33,952 nt of DNA, taken from positions 1 through 33,952 of the forward strand of contig JAFGFB010000303.1 of the NCBI GenBank assembly GCA_016931315.1, in the 5' to 3' direction. This document shows, piece by piece, positions 1 to 7,856 of the stretch; the stretch's first letter is position 1, and the number at the start of each line of letters is the position of its first letter. A program made the translations under genes and the position numbers. The DNA is from Anaerolineae bacterium (lineage in GTDB: Bacteria; Chloroflexota; Anaerolineae; B4-G1; SLSP01). The notes beneath the pieces are model-generated. The model was not told where the DNA came from and did no database searches. It saw only the letters and a list, made by a program, of their open reading frames with translations.

Positions 1-67
1 CAGAAAAAAGACGCAGAGGGTTAACGCCTGATGCGGGTCGTTTGCAAGATGGCGGTCTTATTTTCTC

Positions 68-302
68 CAATAATCTGTCGTATACCCAATGATTGGGGAT
101 GCGTCTCTTCGGAATGTCAAGTGTCTATCCGCAGGTGTTTCCGCAAGCTGACTTTTGAACTTCCCAATAATTTGTCCTATACCTTGGGAAAGGGGTGCGT
201 TTCAGTTTTGGAGCAAAAGCAAGACGACTATCATGCAAACGCCTTCCCTTTGATTGATTTTTCACTGCGTCCCGTAGGAACGCCTGAGATTTTCGCCCCC
301 AT
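68..302 (+). repeat. Interspersed repeat family A, copy 1 (no central hairpin)
   Basis: This is most of the 434-bp gap before the first gene. Positions 193-262 match 33774-33843 at about 65 of 70 bases and 13540-13608 slightly less well. The left part looks like a degenerate tandem arrangement, because a CCAATAATYTGTCSTATACC-like block occurs near 68 and again near 162. After the TGATTTTT block this copy runs straight into CACTGCGTCCCGTAGG, whereas copy 2 has a long hairpin at that point. No convincing gene is present; the open frame at 31-342 is translated repeat. No promoter with both boxes was found in 343-434. Confidence 0.75.
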
Positions 303-434
303 TTTGAAACGCGCCCTGAGAAAGCGGGGCATTGTGCTTTAGTCAAGATTGTGCTAAACTTTTAACCATAGTGCATGTATAAAGTTCGGCACACTGATTA
401 AGCGATCAAAAATCCGCCGAAAACGAGCCAGAGA

Positions 435-3400
435 ATGGCAGAACAAGAAATCAGAGTACTGCTGTATCTCCAAACACCAGAGCTGCTCGCAAAAGTACCC
501 CTAGCGCTGCAGAAGACATTTCCCCAGCTCACCCTACATCGCATTACCCAACATCCGACCCTCCAACCCATCCTTATCCGGGAAAATTTCCAGGCGATTG
601 TTCTAGAGGTTGACGCGCAGGGCAATCCCGACCCCACGAGTTTGCCCACCATCCTTCTCTATGCACCAGAATGCCCGGTCTTTCTGGTTGCTAACACCGA
701 CCCTACCACGCATACGGGGAAAATTCCAGTACCAGAGGGGGCGCTGGTCTTTGGCCCGTTAGCGCCCAAGGAATTGCCAAAACAGATAAAGAGCTGGCTT
801 ACACAGAAAGCGACACAAGCGACTCCACACGCTAGCGCCCATTGCAAACGCCTCGCGGAGGCTCTTGCTGAGAGCCGTCGCAATCTGAGGGCAACGATGC
901 GGAATCTACCGGGCATGGCATATCGCTGCCGGAACGACCCACAATGGACAATGGAGTTTATTAGCGAAGGTTGCCGCGAGCTCACCGGTTATCCGCCAGA
1001 AGCGCTACTCTATAACGAGCTTATTTCCTACGCAGACCTCATTTACCCTGAAGACCGCCAACAAGTCTGGCAAAATGTGCAACTGGCTCTGAATGAGAAA
1101 CGTCATTTTCATCTGATCTACCGAATTATCCACGCTTCAGGCGAAGTGCGTTGGGTCTGGGAACAAGGATGTGGCATCCATGTGACCGGGGATGAGTTAC
1201 TGGCGATAGAAGGATTGATGCTAGACTTTACTGCACAGCAACAAGCCGAGCAGCAAATCCGCCTGCAAGCCATGGCGCTGGTAGCCTCCGATTTAGGGAT
1301 TTCCATTAGCGATCAACAAAACATCGTGACCTGGATCAATCCAGCCTTCACCCGGCTCACAGGTTATACAGCGCAGGATATCATTGGCAACTCCATCAAG
1401 ATATTGCGCTCCGGCAAACACCCTGAAAGCCTCTATCGAGAGCTCAACGCCAGCGTGCGTGCTGGACACGTATGGCATGGAGAACTTATCAACCAGCGCA
1501 AAGATGGCAGTCTCTACCACGAAGAACAAACCATCACCCCAGTTTCCAATGCCAAAGGTGAGATCAGCCATTTCATCGCGGTGCGGCAGGACATCACTGA
1601 ACGCAAAAAAGCCTTGCAAGCGCTCCAAGAGAGCGAAGAACGCTACCGCATTCTATTCGATCAAGCCCACGACTCTTTCCTGGTCGTAGATGAGCAAGAC
1701 CGTATTGTGGAAGCAAACCAACGCACCTGTGATATGCTCGGCTACACCAGGGATGAGCTGCGGACGCTCACAATTAGCGACATCCAGGCGCCCGAATGCC
1801 GTGGGGTCAGAGGAGCGGTGATTCGGGGAGAAATAGCGCGCCACGGCGAACAGCCTTTCGAAACCATTGACCTGCGCAAAGATGGCGCCCGTGTACCGGT
1901 GGAAGTAACCAACACGCGGGTCACCTACCAGGGACGTTCATTGACCCTCTCAGTCGTACGTGACATCTCGGAACGGAAACGCGGGGAGGAGCTGCTGCTA
2001 CAAGAAAAAGAGCGACTAGAGCTCCTTCACCGCCTCAGTATGCATCTTTCCACCAGCCTGGATATGCAGAGTGTGGCACAGATGGCGCTACAAGATCTAT
2101 GCGCAATCTTCAAAGCAAAAGAGGGGTTGATCTTCGTGCCCGATGCCCCGATACCCAAGAACCTCGATATCATCGCCGGGACTCAGTGGGACCTTGAAAC
2201 TTTGCGCCAAAAAAATCTACAAATGCAGATGAAGATTGGATTAGGGCTTGCGGGTTGGGTAGCACAGCACCGACAAGCCGCATTGGTCGCTGATGTCACG
2301 CAAGACCCCCGCTGGTATACTTTCCCCGGGCTGGATGAGTGGGTCAGAGGGGCAATGAGCGTGCCGCTGATGGGTGGGGAGACACTCGTCGGTGTGTTAA
2401 GTCTTTACAGTTCGCAACCAGATTTCTTCAACGAGGACCATCTATATCTGGCAGAATCTGCAGCTGCGCCAATTGCTGTTGCCATCAATAACGCCCGGTT
2501 GTTCAAAGCCCTAAGCAATTACTCGGAGCAGCTGGAACAACGCGTGACAGAACGCACAAGCGAGTTACAGGCCCAATATGCACGCCTGGACGCCGTATTG
2601 CAGAGCATCTCAGATGGCGTCATCGTCACCGATGCACAAGGGGCAATCCTCCAGCTCAATCCAGTAGCACAACACTGGCTCAACCAGCTGCTCACGCCAG
2701 AAGATGCCGAGCGCTTGAAGCAAGCTGTGACTGAGCTAGCTCGGAGCGCCCCGCAACAACCAGAGATTGTGTTGGAACTGCAAGATGTGGATTTGGAATT
2801 ACGAGCTGCGCCCATCCTGGAATTCATGACCCTCCCTAGAACTGAAGGGCAACCACAGGCAAGTGTCGTCGTTGCTGTGCATGATATCAGCCATCTCAAA
2901 ATGCTGGATCGGATGAAATCGCGCTTTGTTTCCAACGTCTCGCATGAGCTGCGAACGCCGGTTACGACCATTGGCGCATACATCCAGCTATTGCGTCGCG
3001 GCGCGCCGGAGAAAATACCCGAATACCTGGACGCCCTGGAAACTGAGGTCAAACGCCAAACCCGGTTAATTGATGATATTCTGCAGTTCTCGCGCATTGA
3101 TGCGGGGCGATTGGAACTGCACTATCAACCGGTCAACCTCAACACACTCACAGAACTGACGGTGGAGGGGTTTCAGGCATTGGCTACCGAGAAAAAGGTC
3201 ATCATGCACTACACACCGGATTCGCAACCGTTGGTAGCCAGGATAGACCAGACCAGAATTCAACAGGTGCTCAACAATCTGATCAACAATGCGCTCCAAT
3301 ACACGCCATCCGGAGGGCAAGTGTGGATCACCGTTAGCCAGGCTGATGCCAAAGATCGCCATGCGGCAGTCATTCAAGTCCAGGATACAGGCGTGGGAAT

Positions 3401-3665
3401 TTCTGAAGAAGATTTGCCGCACATATTTGAACGCTTTTACCGTGGACGCATACCCCAGGAGCTTCAAATTCCGGGGACGGGTTTGGGGCTTGCAATCGTC
3501 CGGGAAATCATCCAACAGCACGGGGGCTGGGTTACCGTCGAAAGCACCGCGGGCAACGGCAGTCTGTTCACAATCTACCTGCCCTTTGACCCGGGCGGCG
3601 ACACAATCGGATTGGCTGTCAATCCGCACAGCAAGCCCTACAAGGGGCGCAGAGAGCCTTTCTGA
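435..3665 (+). CDS. Multi-PAS/GAF cytoplasmic sensor histidine kinase
   Basis: A 1076-residue kinase that should autophosphorylate on a histidine in response to ligands or redox state sensed by its N-terminal domains. Visible order: residues 1-115 a degenerate receiver-like fold; PAS at about 150-265, 279-390 and 397-520 (the second and third end in the usual DITERK/DISERK exits); GAF at about 525-690; a coiled coil (EQRVTERTSELQAQ); a fourth PAS at about 718-827; HisKA with the phosphoacceptor H837 in SHELRTP; HATPase_c with N box (NNLINNALQY), G1 (DTGVGI) and G2 (GTGLGLAIV). No signal peptide or membrane segment, so it senses cytoplasmic cues. The ATG has only a weak ribosome site. The last dozen or so codons and the stop lie in a DNA repeat that recurs 160 bp downstream, so the natural C-terminus may have been replaced. 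The neighbouring receiver-kinase is the likely partner. The input signal is unknown. Confidence 0.93.
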   Translation: MAEQEIRVLLYLQTPELLAKVPLALQKTFPQLTLHRITQHPTLQPILIRENFQAIVLEVDAQGNPDPTSLPTILLYAPECPVFLVANTDPTTHTGKIPVPEGALVFGPLAPKELPKQIKSWLTQKATQATPHASAHCKRLAEALAESRRNLRATMRNLPGMAYRCRNDPQWTMEFISEGCRELTGYPPEALLYNELISYADLIYPEDRQQVWQNVQLALNEKRHFHLIYRIIHASGEVRWVWEQGCGIHVTGDELLAIEGLMLDFTAQQQAEQQIRLQAMALVASDLGISISDQQNIVTWINPAFTRLTGYTAQDIIGNSIKILRSGKHPESLYRELNASVRAGHVWHGELINQRKDGSLYHEEQTITPVSNAKGEISHFIAVRQDITERKKALQALQESEERYRILFDQAHDSFLVVDEQDRIVEANQRTCDMLGYTRDELRTLTISDIQAPECRGVRGAVIRGEIARHGEQPFETIDLRKDGARVPVEVTNTRVTYQGRSLTLSVVRDISERKRGEELLLQEKERLELLHRLSMHLSTSLDMQSVAQMALQDLCAIFKAKEGLIFVPDAPIPKNLDIIAGTQWDLETLRQKNLQMQMKIGLGLAGWVAQHRQAALVADVTQDPRWYTFPGLDEWVRGAMSVPLMGGETLVGVLSLYSSQPDFFNEDHLYLAESAAAPIAVAINNARLFKALSNYSEQLEQRVTERTSELQAQYARLDAVLQSISDGVIVTDAQGAILQLNPVAQHWLNQLLTPEDAERLKQAVTELARSAPQQPEIVLELQDVDLELRAAPILEFMTLPRTEGQPQASVVVAVHDISHLKMLDRMKSRFVSNVSHELRTPVTTIGAYIQLLRRGAPEKIPEYLDALETEVKRQTRLIDDILQFSRIDAGRLELHYQPVNLNTLTELTVEGFQALATEKKVIMHYTPDSQPLVARIDQTRIQQVLNNLINNALQYTPSGGQVWITVSQADAKDRHAAVIQVQDTGVGISEEDLPHIFERFYRGRIPQELQIPGTGLGLAIVREIIQQHGGWVTVESTAGNGSLFTIYLPFDPGGDTIGLAVNPHSKPYKGRREPF

Positions 3666-3682
3666 ACGGCTACGAATGCCCT
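3625..3682 (+). repeat. Direct repeat, copy 1 (overlaps the kinase stop codon)
   Basis: Shares CGCACAGC, CTACAAGGGGCGCAG and ACGGCTACGAATGCCCT with 3789-3844 in the same order. It contains the last codons and the TGA of the histidine kinase gene. The gap between the copies holds a separate 9-bp stem, GATTTCGGT with ACCGAAATC. Confidence 0.8.
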
Positions 3683-3788
3683 ATGGGATTTCGGTGGTAG
3701 GTCGCTGACCGAAATCGCGCTATGCGCCTCACGCACCATCTGAAGCGGGGGCAAGGCATTCGGTCCGGGGTTGACGAAGCAACCATAT

Positions 3789-3844
3789 CGCACAGCGGGC
3801 TCTACAAGGGGCGCAGAAGCCCGCCGAACGGCTACGAATGCCCT
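3789..3844 (+). repeat. Direct repeat, copy 2
   Basis: Second copy of the element at 3625-3682. Here GCGGGCT and AGCCCGC flank the CTACAAGGGGCGCAG core and can pair into a stem, which copy 1 has lost. The copy ends 5 bp before a TATAAT box. Confidence 0.8.
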
Positions 3845-3849
3845 TACGC

Positions 3850-3887
3850 TATAATGGTCATAAGTGCATTCTGGGTGTACACTTATG
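3850..3887 (+). promoter_or_regulatory. Putative -10 box with adjacent operator-like dyad
   Basis: TATAAT lies at 3850-3855. Just downstream is a perfect 8-bp inverted repeat, CATAAGTG (3859-3866) and CACTTATG (3880-3887), with a 13-nt spacer. The dyad would cover the start site, as a repressor operator or an RNA hairpin in the leader of the receiver-kinase gene. No good -35 box is visible, so the promoter itself is uncertain. Confidence 0.4.
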
Positions 3888-3943
3888 CCATAATAAAGTT
3901 GCAATTCAGCCTGTCAAACTTGGTTTACCGGGGAGGAGAAAGC

Positions 3944-5056
3944 ATGTATAAGGGCTACATACTGGTTGTGGAAGATCATCAACTGCTATTGGAAGCCATC
4001 CAGGATCTGTTGCAGGTCGCCGGTTACGAAGTCGCCACAGGTTCTAATGGCTTTGCGGCACTTGAAAGCATCAAGAAACGTGCGCCCGACCTTATTCTCT
4101 CCGACATCACTATGCCGCAAATGGATGGTTATGATCTCTACCAAAAAGTGCGGGAGAATCCCAGTTGGGTGCGTATCCCCTTCATTTTTCTCACAGCACG
4201 AGGCGAACGAACCGATGTCTTGCGGGGTAAAGCGCTAGGGGTTGAGGACTATATCGTCAAGCCCTTCGACACTGAAGCCCTGCTGGTTGCCATCGAATCG
4301 CGTTTGGGACGCGCACAAGCAATCCAACAAGCCGCCAATACAGAGTTTGAGCAGCTTAAACAACAAATCCTCAATGTACTGAGCCACGAGCTGCGAACTC
4401 CTCTCACCTATATTTCTGGCTATACCGACCTGGCCCTTGAAGATGCCGGTTCGCTTTCGCCCGAGGAACTGCAGGAGTTCTTACTAGGCATTAAACGCGG
4501 TTCCGATCGGCTCACGAAGCTGGTCAAAGACATGCTGCTCGTCGTGCAGATAGATACAGGACGTTCAGCAGAAGAGTTCCGCTCCTTCGCAAATGACTTC
4601 CCACATCTGGAAATCTACTTGCGCCACATCGTCGAGAGTTTCCGGCCAACCGCCCAAGCTGCGGGGGTGACCCTGGATTACATCTGCCCGGAACCACTCC
4701 CCACAACCCGCATCCACGAAGAGTTCTTAAGCAACGCCCTGGGACGCGTCATCGAAAACGCCATCAAGTTCTCATATGGACCCAACAAAGCGGTGACCGT
4801 TGAGGCCCGGGCGGTCTCGAATTGGATTGAAATTTCTGTGACCGACCAGGGCGTTGGGCTTAGTCCCGAGGCCATCAAAAACATTTTCAAACGCTTTCAA
4901 CAGTTTGATCGGGATGTTATGGAACAACAGGGGGCAGGGCTGGGCATGTTCATCGCCTACAGTCTCCTACAGTTGCATGGTGGAGAGATTACCGTAGCCA
5001 GTCAGTTAGGGCAAGGGAGCACCTTCACCTTAAGGATCCCCGTAGGTGAAAAATAG
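3944..5056 (+). CDS. Receiver-histidine kinase hybrid
   Basis: A 370-residue protein with an N-terminal response-regulator receiver (about 1-120) fused to a soluble histidine kinase. In the receiver, E10/D11, D54 in LSDITMPQMDG, the LTA threonine and the VKP lysine form the expected acidic pocket, so it should accept phosphate. The HisKA domain has H148 in SHELRTP. The HATPase_c has ENAIKFS, DQGVGL and GAGLGMFIA. The frame is open from 3722, but ATG 3944 is chosen because GGGAGGAG sits 5-12 nt upstream and the receiver begins immediately; the upstream part is repeat DNA. There is no DNA-binding output domain, so it is a relay that probably receives phosphate from the preceding PAS kinase and passes it to an unlinked regulator. 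Confidence 0.93.
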   Translation: MYKGYILVVEDHQLLLEAIQDLLQVAGYEVATGSNGFAALESIKKRAPDLILSDITMPQMDGYDLYQKVRENPSWVRIPFIFLTARGERTDVLRGKALGVEDYIVKPFDTEALLVAIESRLGRAQAIQQAANTEFEQLKQQILNVLSHELRTPLTYISGYTDLALEDAGSLSPEELQEFLLGIKRGSDRLTKLVKDMLLVVQIDTGRSAEEFRSFANDFPHLEIYLRHIVESFRPTAQAAGVTLDYICPEPLPTTRIHEEFLSNALGRVIENAIKFSYGPNKAVTVEARAVSNWIEISVTDQGVGLSPEAIKNIFKRFQQFDRDVMEQQGAGLGMFIAYSLLQLHGGEITVASQLGQGSTFTLRIPVGEK

Positions 5057-5113
5057 CCGGTAAAACGCGGGCCAATTGATAGCGGCAAGCCGATTTTTCC
5101 AGACTGATCGTAG

Positions 5114-5119
5114 TATAAT
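5114..5119 (+). promoter_or_regulatory. Putative -10 box upstream of tsaE
   Basis: A perfect TATAAT lies 66 bp before the tsaE start, in the 129-bp gap after the receiver-kinase gene. No matching -35 hexamer is seen at normal spacing, so this is a weak call. Confidence 0.3.
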
Positions 5120-5185
5120 CAATGACAGTTTAGCAAACCACATTGAAATGTATGCCTTAATGGCTTGTGACAGGAAGCGCACTGC

Positions 5186-5689
5186 ATGCCTATTTTGAAT
5201 CAAGATACCTTCGAATTCGTCAGCCGAAACGCAGATCAAACGCGGCGCCTGGGGGCACGCCTGGGGACACTATTGGAAGGTGGCGATATTATTGCCCTGG
5301 AGGGCAATCTGGGCGCCGGCAAGACTGTTCTAGCCCAGGGTATCGGCAGGGGCTGGGGAGCGCAAGACCCTTTGATCAGCCCGACCTTTGTGCTGATGCG
5401 CCGCCATACCCGCCCGCACGATCAGCAAAAGCTCTATCACATTGACTTCTACCGCCTGCAACCCGCCGAAATTGCACACTTGGGGCTGGAAGAAATTCTA
5501 GGAGCGCCCGGCACAATTGCGGTGGTAGAGTGGGCTGATCGCGCCCCTGACATCATAAGCGGCGAAGGTCACCTGCGAATTACCCTGCACTGCCTGGATG
5601 AATACCGGCGTACGCTTACCTTTCATGCCGTGGGCGACAGGCACAATGCCCTGTTAGAAAACTTTCGCAAGGAGATTATTGGACGCTAA
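5186..5689 (+). CDS. tsaE: tRNA t6A biosynthesis ATPase TsaE
   Basis: A 167-residue P-loop ATPase that works with TsaB and TsaD to form N6-threonylcarbamoyladenosine at A37 of ANN-decoding tRNAs in the cytoplasm. The Walker A motif is G40-NLGAGK-T47, followed by the family block ISPTFVLMRRH, the YHIDFYRL strand and VVEWADRAPD near the C-terminus. Length and motif order are normal for the family. ATG 5186 is preceded by CAGGAAG at good spacing. Its stop overlaps the start of tsaB (TAATG), so the two are translationally coupled. tsaD is not in this window. Confidence 0.96.
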   Translation: MPILNQDTFEFVSRNADQTRRLGARLGTLLEGGDIIALEGNLGAGKTVLAQGIGRGWGAQDPLISPTFVLMRRHTRPHDQQKLYHIDFYRLQPAEIAHLGLEEILGAPGTIAVVEWADRAPDIISGEGHLRITLHCLDEYRRTLTFHAVGDRHNALLENFRKEIIGR

Positions 5690-6366
5690 TGTTATTGGCG
5701 ATTGACTCTGCAACCTTCCGCGCAAGTATCGCGGTACACGATGGCGGCACGCTGAGAGGTGAGTGCACCTGGGAAGCTGCCAACGCGCATACGGTAACGC
5801 TCGCCACGCATGTTGCCGAGCTATTGAGACAGACCGGAATTGGCGTCGCCGACCTAAAAAGCATCGCCGTCTGCATAGGTCCAGGCTCCTACACGGGCGT
5901 ACGAATTGGCATAGCAATGGCTCAAGGGCTGGCGCTTAGCCAGCAGCTCCCCATAGTGGGAGTTCCCACCCTGGACATCCTGGCAGAAGGTCAGCCGCCA
6001 GACGATGGACCACTCTACGCGATTTTCGCCGCGGGACGGCGGCGAATAGGGTACGCACAGTATCAGTTCCAGGAGAGTGGCTGGCAGGCTGTCACCGAGG
6101 TAGCCCTGGCAAGTTGGGAAGAATTCCTGGCGCAAATTGAAACCCCAGCGCGCGTGGTGGGTGAAATTGATGCTCTCGGACGTAAGGCCCTGGAAACCCT
6201 GGGAACGGCGCTAACCGTGCCGCCAGCCGCCTGGCAGCTACGCCGGGCCGGATTCCTGGCTGAGATTGCGTGGCGCCAGTTACGAAAGCGCCCGCGTCCA
6301 GGACAGGCACAAGCCCCCAAACCGCTCACGCCACTCTACGCAAGCGGAGGCGCCGCGCCTTGCTGA
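5689..6366 (+). CDS. tsaB: tRNA t6A biosynthesis protein TsaB
   Basis: A 225-residue ASKHA-fold protein, the non-catalytic partner that dimerises with TsaD in the t6A-forming complex. The N-terminal strand MLLAIDSAT and the signature GPGSYTGVRIG are diagnostic. As usual for TsaB, the C-terminal half is short and poorly conserved. It starts at the ATG overlapping the tsaE stop and is followed closely by the rimI-like gene. The tsaE-tsaB-rimI order is widespread in bacteria and supports the assignment. Confidence 0.95.
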   Translation: MLLAIDSATFRASIAVHDGGTLRGECTWEAANAHTVTLATHVAELLRQTGIGVADLKSIAVCIGPGSYTGVRIGIAMAQGLALSQQLPIVGVPTLDILAEGQPPDDGPLYAIFAAGRRRIGYAQYQFQESGWQAVTEVALASWEEFLAQIETPARVVGEIDALGRKALETLGTALTVPPAAWQLRRAGFLAEIAWRQLRKRPRPGQAQAPKPLTPLYASGGAAPC

Positions 6367-6381
6367 CGAAGCCGAAGGAAC

Positions 6382-7104
6382 ATGGCGAGCGGGGCAGGGA
6401 ACCCGACTCGAAGAGGCAGGTTCACATGCCTCGCCAAGCAGAAGCCAGCCAAGATGAGTGATTTGTCCAAATCTCTAGAGCAACAAGGCAAAGATGCCGG
6501 CACCTACCGCATTCGACGGATGGAACCGCATGATATCCACACGGTCATGATGCTGGATCGTTTAGTATTTTCTGACCCCTGGCCCGAAAGCGCCTACACT
6601 CAAGAGATTTACTTCAACCCTCTCGCCGCCTACTTCGTCCTGGAATTCACGCACGCCATGCCCCATTGGCGCTGGCCCTGGAAACCCCGAAATGCCACGC
6701 TCATCGGTTTTGCCGGCATGAGGGTTGAGCAGGCTCGCGGGCATATCAGTACACTAGCCATCCACCAGGATTGGCGCGGAATGGGTTTTGGGGAATTGCT
6801 GCTGATCACGGCATTAGAACAAACGATGGCAATGAAAGCGAGCGCCGTGATGTTGGAAGTGCGTCCGACCAACACGCCAGCCCGGAAGCTGTATAGCAAG
6901 TATGCCTTCATTTCCATAGGGCGGCACACACGTTACTACCAAGATGGCGAAGATGCGCTCTTGCTAGAAGTGCCACGGCTCGACGCAGCCTATGCACAAA
7001 AACTAGCAGAATGCAGGCAACGCGTTGAGCAACGCATTGAGCAACTGGTCGAGAAGCGCATCCAGGAACGCCTGAGCGCCCAAGACCTTTTATCTCGACA
7101 GTAA
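6382..7104 (+). CDS. rimI: GNAT N-acetyltransferase, RimI-like
   Basis: A 240-residue GNAT enzyme, probably transferring acetyl from acetyl-CoA to the N-terminal alanine of ribosomal protein S18 or similar termini. The acetyl-CoA motif is in HISTLAIHQDWRGMGFGELL (Q/RxxGxG/A type), followed by the RimI-like VRPTNTPARKLYSKYAF and the RHTRYYQDGEDALLLEV end block. A charged, probably helical tail of about 45 residues extends beyond the family core. The start is uncertain: ATG 6382 has GAAGGA only 2 nt away, and in-frame ATG 6454 (MSDLSKSLEQ) may be the real start because the first 24 residues look unlike the family. Co-transcription with tsaB is likely (15-nt gap). Confidence 0.88.
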   Translation: MASGAGNPTRRGRFTCLAKQKPAKMSDLSKSLEQQGKDAGTYRIRRMEPHDIHTVMMLDRLVFSDPWPESAYTQEIYFNPLAAYFVLEFTHAMPHWRWPWKPRNATLIGFAGMRVEQARGHISTLAIHQDWRGMGFGELLLITALEQTMAMKASAVMLEVRPTNTPARKLYSKYAFISIGRHTRYYQDGEDALLLEVPRLDAAYAQKLAECRQRVEQRIEQLVEKRIQERLSAQDLLSRQ

Positions 7105-7145
7105 TATGGATGTAATAGAGGCTTGGCTATAAGGAGGATTTGCGC

Positions 7146-7778
7146 ATGAACACAGCCAGAACCGCTATGCTGGATGCCCTCTACGCTGAGATACACCACT
7201 GCACCTGTTGCCCGCTCCACAGCGGGCGCACCCATGCCGTGCCGGGTGCAGGTCCCCTCGATGCGGAGATTATGTTTATTGGGGAAGCTCCCGGATTCCA
7301 TGAAGACCAACAGGGCATCCCTTTTGTGGGCGCCGCCGGGCAATATCTAAGCGAATTGCTGGCAGGCATTGGCATTGATCGAAAGCGCGTCTATATCACC
7401 AATGTCATCAAGTGTCGCCCCCCAGGAAACCGCGACCCGCTGGATGAGGAAGTAGCTGCATGCAAACCCTATCTAGACCGGCAAATGGAGCTTATTCGCC
7501 CGAAGGTCGTGGTGACGCTCGGACGACACTCCATGGCACGCGCCTTTCCCAACGAGAAAATCTCGCTCGTCCACGGGCAAGCACGGAGCGTTGGGTACAA
7601 CGGCGTTGATACAGTGGTCTACTTCCCCATGTACCATCCAGCAGCGGCGCTCCATCGCCCCTCACTCAAAGCCGATGTAGAAGCCGATTTCCTCCGGTTG
7701 CGCGAACTTCTCGACGGGAAGTGGGAGGCAGAAGTCTATCAAGCGCCGCCCGAGGCGGAACAGCTCTCACTCTTCTAA
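7146..7778 (+). CDS. udg: Family 4 uracil-DNA glycosylase (4Fe-4S)
   Basis: A 210-residue enzyme that excises uracil from DNA to start base-excision repair of deaminated cytosine. The N-terminal CTCC pair and the later cysteines in VIKCRPPGNRDP and EEVAAC supply the four ligands of the iron-sulfur cluster typical of family 4. The catalytic block GEAPGFHEDQQGIPFVG and the C-terminal MYHPAAALH motif are intact. ATG 7146 is chosen over an in-frame TTG at 7140 because AAGGAGG at 7131-7137 is 8 nt from the ATG. A 6-bp hairpin (AACAGC/GCTGTT) follows the stop. The gene carries, at 7589-7602, the same 14-bp palindrome that is tandemly repeated at 23341-23424. Confidence 0.95.
   Translation: MNTARTAMLDALYAEIHHCTCCPLHSGRTHAVPGAGPLDAEIMFIGEAPGFHEDQQGIPFVGAAGQYLSELLAGIGIDRKRVYITNVIKCRPPGNRDPLDEEVAACKPYLDRQMELIRPKVVVTLGRHSMARAFPNEKISLVHGQARSVGYNGVDTVVYFPMYHPAAALHRPSLKADVEADFLRLRELLDGKWEAEVYQAPPEAEQLSLF
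7589..7602. repeat. 14-bp palindrome CGTTGGGTACAACG inside udg
   Basis: This is identical to the three intergenic copies at 23341, 23380 and 23411. With flanks it matches the third of these over 17 bases (GCGTTGGGTACAACGGC). In the udg reading frame it encodes part of RSVGYNGV. Confidence 0.8.
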
Positions 7779-7856
7779 ACAGCTCGCGCTGTTCCACACA
7801 AAGTAAAAAGCGTGCAGAACGCCTTTGACGCACGGTTTTCGAGGAGATAATTTTCG

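Noticed and set aside
31-342. Open frame of 103 codons at the left end
   Set aside because: It lies wholly in repeat family A, has no ribosome site or family motif, and the same DNA recurs in two other non-coding gaps.
7777-7793. Terminator after udg
   Set aside because: The AACAGC/GCTGTT stem is only 6 bp and no T-tract follows, so it was not listed as a terminator.
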